A program made the translations under genes and the position numbers. Of a stretch of DNA of 7,764 bases, positions 4,532 through 7,764 are shown in pieces (position 1 is the first letter of the stretch; each line of letters starts with the position of its first letter). The notes beneath the pieces are model-generated. The model made no database searches, was not told where the DNA came from, and worked only from the letters and a program-made list of their open reading frames with translations. The stretch comes from DASUZD01 sp036377055 (GTDB lineage Bacteria; Actinomycetota; Thermoleophilia; Gaiellales; Gaiellaceae): the NCBI GenBank assembly GCA_036377055.1, contig DASUZD010000189.1, forward strand, positions 1-7,764. The letters run 5' to 3'.

Positions 4532-5710
4532 GTGGAGCGCTTCGACGTCCTCGTCGCGGGCGCCGGGCCCGCGGGATCGGCTACCGCGTATCGCCTCGCG
4601 CGCGCGGGCGCGCGTGTGCTCTTGGCCGACCGGGCGCGGTTCCCGCGCGACAAGCCTTGCGGCGGCGGCGTCACGCTGCGCGCGCTTCGGGAGCTTCCGA
4701 TCGACATCGAGCCCGTCGTCGAGGAGGTCGTCGACCGGTTCGAGGTTCGGCTCGAGTACCGACGGCGGTTCGTCCGCGGTGGCGACGGGCCGCTCTGCCT
4801 GCTGACGCAGCGCCGCAGGCTCGACGCCCACCTCGCCGCGGAGGCTGCGGCGGCCGGTGCGGAGTTTCGCGACGGCGTCAAGGTGGACGCGATCGAGCTC
4901 GACGACGACTGCGTTGTCGCGACCGTCGGCGGCGACCCCGTCCGCGCCAAGGTGCTCGTCGGCGCGGACGGCGCCAACGGCGTGACGGCTCGCGCGCTCG
5001 GCCTCGACGGCCGCGAGATCGGGGTCGCGCTCGAGGGCAACTGCGGCTACGACCGGGTCGACCGCGAGCGGTACGCAGGGCGGCTCGTGCTCGAGGTCGG
5101 GATCGTCCCGGGCGGCTACGGGTGGGCGTTCCCGAAGGGCGACCATGTCAACTTCGGGATCGGCGGTTGGGAGCGGGAGGGGCCGCGGCTTCGCGACCAT
5201 CTTCGGCGACTGTGCGCGGCGCACGGGATCGACGCCGGCCAGCTCAGCGACCTGCGCGGCTTCCGGCTGCCGATGCGCCGGCCCGACTCGGGGCTCGTGC
5301 GCGGGCGCGTGCTGCTCGTTGGCGACGCTGGCGGGCTCGTCGATCCGCTCTCCGGTGACGGGATGTACGAGGCCTTCGTCAGCGCCCGGCTGGCAACCGA
5401 AGCGATCCTCGACCTCTTCGAGGGGCGCGCGAGCGACCTCGAGCCGTACGAGCACGCGACGATCGCGGCGCTCGGCCCGCATGCGGCGGCCTCCTGGAGC
5501 GCGAAGGTCGCGCTCGACCGGTTCCCGCGCCTCGCGTTCGTCGTCGCGCCGCTCGTGTGGCCGACCGTCGCGCGGCTCCTGCGCGGCGAGATGGAGCACC
5601 CGGGCCAGGCACGCGGGCTCGCACGGCCTCCGCTCCGGGTCCTCAGGCGGATGGCGATCCGCGCCGGAGACCGAGGCGCGGCGTTCCGAGCGGCGCTCCC
5701 GCAGAGCTAA
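4532..5710 (+). CDS. Geranylgeranyl reductase family FAD-dependent oxidoreductase
   Basis: This 392-residue flavoprotein belongs to the family that saturates isoprenoid chains. In actinobacteria a well-known role is reduction of one menaquinone isoprene unit (MenJ-type), but archaeal-type lipid or carotenoid-related substrates cannot be excluded. Seen in the sequence are the FAD Rossmann motif GAGPAG (10-15), RFPRDKPCGGG (36-46), LTQRRRLDAHL (91-101), the second FAD motif VLVGADGANG (141-150), IVPGGYGWAFPKG (191-203), and GDAGGLVDPLSGDGMYEA (264-281), which closes the FAD site. The length is normal. The GTG at 4532 fits the -10 box and aligns with the TTG start of the paralogue at 1-394. The gene has the very high GC of the flanks rather than that of the mod genes. 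The PilT gene follows after 34 bases in the same direction. Confidence 0.9.
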   Translation: MERFDVLVAGAGPAGSATAYRLARAGARVLLADRARFPRDKPCGGGVTLRALRELPIDIEPVVEEVVDRFEVRLEYRRRFVRGGDGPLCLLTQRRRLDAHLAAEAAAAGAEFRDGVKVDAIELDDDCVVATVGGDPVRAKVLVGADGANGVTARALGLDGREIGVALEGNCGYDRVDRERYAGRLVLEVGIVPGGYGWAFPKGDHVNFGIGGWEREGPRLRDHLRRLCAAHGIDAGQLSDLRGFRLPMRRPDSGLVRGRVLLVGDAGGLVDPLSGDGMYEAFVSARLATEAILDLFEGRASDLEPYEHATIAALGPHAAASWSAKVALDRFPRLAFVVAPLVWPTVARLLRGEMEHPGQARGLARPPLRVLRRMAIRAGDRGAAFRAALPQS

Positions 5711-5744
5711 AGCGCGCTCGCGCGGCTGCCGATGCAAGCCGCGC

Positions 5745-6911
5745 GTGGAACTGAACGCGATCCTTCGGCGCGCCGTCGAGCTCGGCGCCAGCGACGTCCA
5801 CCTGAAGATCGGCCAGCCGCCGATCGTCCGGCGCGACGGCGCGCTCCTTCCGATGGAGGGGTGGCCCGCGCTGGACGAGTCGGCGCTCACGACGGCGCTC
5901 GACACCGTCGGCGCCGCCTCCCCGCTGCGCCTCGCGTCGTTCCTCTCCAGCGGAGACCTGGACCTCGCCTACGACAGCGAGGACCTGCCGCGCTTCCGCG
6001 TCAACGCCTTCCGCCAGCGCGGCGCGACCTCGTTCGCCTTCCGCGTGATCCCGAAGACGGTGCCGACGTTCGAGCAGCTCGAGCTTCCGCCCGGCGTCCA
6101 GCGGCTCGCGGAGCAGCACCGCGGGCTGATCCTCGTCACCGGCGCGACCGGCTCGGGGAAGACGACGACGCTCGCGGCCATGATCGACTTCATCAACCGG
6201 GCGCGCCGGCAGCACATCGTCACGATCGAGGACCCGATCGAGATCCTGCACGAGGACCGCGGCTGCATCGTCAACCAGCGCGAGGTCGGGCTCGACACGG
6301 AGTCGTTCGAACAGGCGCTCCGGCGCGCGCTGCGCCAGGACCCGGACGTGATCCTGATCGGCGAGCTGCGCGACGCCGAGACGGCGCAAACCGCGCTTCA
6401 GGCCGCCGAGTCCGGCCACCTCGTCCTCTCGACGATGCACACGATCGACGCGGCCGAGACGATCGGGCGGATGATCGAGTTCTTCCCGGCCGTCAAGCAG
6501 CCGCAGATCCGGTCGATCATGGCCGGCGTTCTCGTGGGCGTCGTGAGCCAGCGGCTGCTGCCGAAGATCGACGGCGGGCGGGTCGCGGCGGTCGAGGTGA
6601 TGGTGACGAACACGCGCATCGCCGACCTGATCCGCGAGTCGCGCGCAGAGGAGATCTCGGAGGCGATCGCCGAGGGTTCCTTCTTCCAGATGCAGACGTT
6701 CAGCGACGCGCTGCTCGACTTCGTCCTCGGTGGGCGCGTCGACCGCGAGGTCGCGGCGAACGCCGCCTCGAACCGGCACGACTTCGAGGTCGCGCTCGAC
6801 CACGCGCTCAAGGCGCACGCCGCGGACGTGCGGGCCGAGGAGGCCGAGGCCCGGCGCGCCGACTCGGCGCAGGCCGTTCCCGAGCTGCGCGTCGTCCGGC
6901 CGGCGCCGTGA
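5745..6911 (+). CDS. pilT: PilT-like type IV pilus twitching motility ATPase
   Basis: This 388-residue secretion-superfamily ATPase of the PilT group powers pilus retraction at the cytoplasmic face of the pilus base. The N-terminal PAS-like part begins LNAILRRAVELGASDVHLK, the usual PilT opening. Then follow Walker A GATGSGKTT (133-141), the Asp box IVTIEDPIE (158-166), Walker B DVILIGELRD (201-210), the His box GHLVLSTMHT (224-233), and RIADLIRE (291-298), which matches the AIRNLIRE-type motif characteristic of PilT rather than PilB. A charged, Ala/Glu/Arg-rich tail of about 30 residues follows the catalytic core. The frame is open much further upstream, but the GTG at 5745 is the start that gives the family N terminus. 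It lacks an obvious ribosome binding site. The stop overlaps the next gene in GTGA. No other pilus genes lie in the window. Confidence 0.9.
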   Translation: MELNAILRRAVELGASDVHLKIGQPPIVRRDGALLPMEGWPALDESALTTALDTVGAASPLRLASFLSSGDLDLAYDSEDLPRFRVNAFRQRGATSFAFRVIPKTVPTFEQLELPPGVQRLAEQHRGLILVTGATGSGKTTTLAAMIDFINRARRQHIVTIEDPIEILHEDRGCIVNQREVGLDTESFEQALRRALRQDPDVILIGELRDAETAQTALQAAESGHLVLSTMHTIDAAETIGRMIEFFPAVKQPQIRSIMAGVLVGVVSQRLLPKIDGGRVAAVEVMVTNTRIADLIRESRAEEISEAIAEGSFFQMQTFSDALLDFVLGGRVDREVAANAASNRHDFEVALDHALKAHAADVRAEEAEARRADSAQAVPELRVVRPAP

Positions 6912-7764
6912 TCCGCCGGGCGCTGCTCGCGCTGGCGCTCGCCGCCGGTCTCGGCGCGTGCGCGATCGCTGCCAGCGCTCGTGCCGACACCTTCGCCGTC
7001 CTCGCCGCTGCTCCGTCGACGCTGCCCGGTGCGGACACGCCCAACGCGCCGGGCTCGATCGTCCTGCCGCCGTCTCTGTCGACGCCGCCCGCGGCGCCCG
7101 AGAAGCTCTCGTACGACCGCCTCGAGTCGCTCTGGAAGGGCGCCGGCGCCGCGTACGGGATCCCGTGGCAGGTGCTCGCGGCGATCAACGAGGTGGAGTC
7201 GAACTTCGGCCGGAACATGGGCCCGAGCTCCGCGGGCGCGATCGGCTGGATGCAGTTCATGCCCTCGACGTGGGAGCGGTGGGGGCTGGACGCGAACGGC
7301 GACGGCGTCGCCGACCCATGGACGGCCGAGGACGCGATCTACGCCGCCGCGCGCTACCTCGCCGCGTCGGGCGGCCACGACGACGTCGCTCGGGCGGTCT
7401 TCGCCTACAACCACGCGCAGTGGTACGTCGACGAGGTGCTCGGGCTCGCGAAGGTCTTCCATGACTCGGGCGCGACCGTGACCTTCACGCTCGACCGGCT
7501 TCAGCAGCGGCTCCAGACGGCTTCGGCCCAGGTCTTGGGCGCCAGCCGGGCGCTCGTCCGCGCGCAGGCGCGAGAGCGAGTGCTGGCGGCCCACGAGGAC
7601 GACCTCGCTCGCCGAGCGCAGGCGACGCCGCTTCTCTCCGACCAGCTCGACGCGGAGAAGCGCGCGGTGCTCGCGGCGGTTCGCCACGACGACGCGGCGG
7701 CAGAGGTCGCCAGGCTGCAAGCGGCGCTCGACGCAGCCCAGCGGGAGCTCGACTCGGCGCGCGC
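6908..7764 (+). CDS. Secreted lytic transglycosylase (SLT-like) with coiled-coil tail, cut by window edge
   Basis: The GTG at 6908 overlaps the pilT stop (GTGA), and the frame stays open to the window end (285 codons). Residues 1-26 form a secretion signal: IRR, an Ala/Leu core, then ASARA followed by Asp, a good signal peptidase I site. The stretch GLGAC at 14-18 is a weak lipobox alternative. A Pro/Ala linker follows to about 65. The SLT-type catalytic domain spans about 70-185, with catalytic Glu97 in NEVESNFG, then GAIGWMQFMPSTW (110-122), a Ca-loop-like DANGDG (128-133), and AYNHAQWYV (166-174). Such enzymes cut the peptidoglycan glycan strand to form anhydromuramyl ends. From about 195 the sequence is a charged Ala/Arg/Glu/Leu coiled coil that continues past the edge, so a further C-terminal domain may exist. 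Its coupling to pilT suggests making room in the wall for the pilus, but this is inference. Confidence 0.88.
   Translation, partial: MIRRALLALALAAGLGACAIAASARADTFAVLAAAPSTLPGADTPNAPGSIVLPPSLSTPPAAPEKLSYDRLESLWKGAGAAYGIPWQVLAAINEVESNFGRNMGPSSAGAIGWMQFMPSTWERWGLDANGDGVADPWTAEDAIYAAARYLAASGGHDDVARAVFAYNHAQWYVDEVLGLAKVFHDSGATVTFTLDRLQQRLQTASAQVLGASRALVRAQARERVLAAHEDDLARRAQATPLLSDQLDAEKRAVLAAVRHDDAAAEVARLQAALDAAQRELDSAR

Noticed and set aside
5145..5744. Extended N terminus of PilT inside the reductase gene
   Set aside because: The 200 upstream codons are Ser/Arg low-complexity sequence read out of frame from the reductase; the PilT family N terminus begins at 5745.
4163..5905. Long minus-strand open frame of 580 codons opposite the reductase gene
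   Set aside because: It lies opposite a well-supported FAD protein, is Arg/Pro/Ala-rich with no recognisable motif, and is the usual antisense shadow in very GC-rich DNA. The same applies to long minus frames at 767-1570, 1762-2394, 5643-6818 and 6398-7720.

Overview
The window comes from a very GC-rich bacterium, most likely an actinomycete. The style fits Thermoleophilia (Solirubrobacterales or Gaiellales): GTG and TTG starts, a Tat-exported ferritin-like protein, a PilT-type ATPase, and geranylgeranyl-reductase-like flavoproteins of the menaquinone type. This placement is inferred from gene content, because no phylogenetic marker other than a tRNA is present.

Layout. Positions 1-394 (minus) hold the N-terminal part of a geranylgeranyl-reductase-family FAD protein that runs off the left edge. 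A divergently transcribed tRNA-Tyr follows (424-505). Directly behind the tRNA lies a roughly 105-nt structured element (R1, 507-613). A leader with operator-like palindromes then precedes a five-gene plus-strand operon: a Tat-exported ferritin-like protein, a MerR-HTH/Mop (TOBE) regulator, ModA, ModB and ModC (764-4439). A second copy of the structured element (R2, 4401-4504) overlaps the 3' end of modC. It is followed by a second, closely related geranylgeranyl-reductase-family gene (4532-5710), a PilT-like ATPase (5745-6911), and a secreted lytic transglycosylase with a coiled-coil tail that runs off the right edge (6908-7764).

How it fits together. The central operon is a molybdate uptake unit: binding protein, permease and ATPase, with an intracellular Mop-domain protein that probably senses molybdate. 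It opens, unusually, with an exported diiron-type ferritin-like protein. The flanking genes have a different character: quinone or isoprenoid side-chain reduction, type IV pilus motor and cell-wall remodelling. Hand counts on sampled 60-base stretches give about 57-60% GC in the operon and its leader against about 73-80% in the flanking genes. The mod block is also bracketed by the two copies of the structured element and sits beside a tRNA. It therefore looks like an inserted cassette that separates two divergent reductase paralogues.

The least explained item is the R1/R2 element. Each copy has a 12-bp stem, a small middle hairpin and a GC-rich third hairpin. Base pairs are preserved by compensatory changes between copies, and each copy starts at or just after the 3' end of a gene. 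I do not recognise it as a known RNA family.
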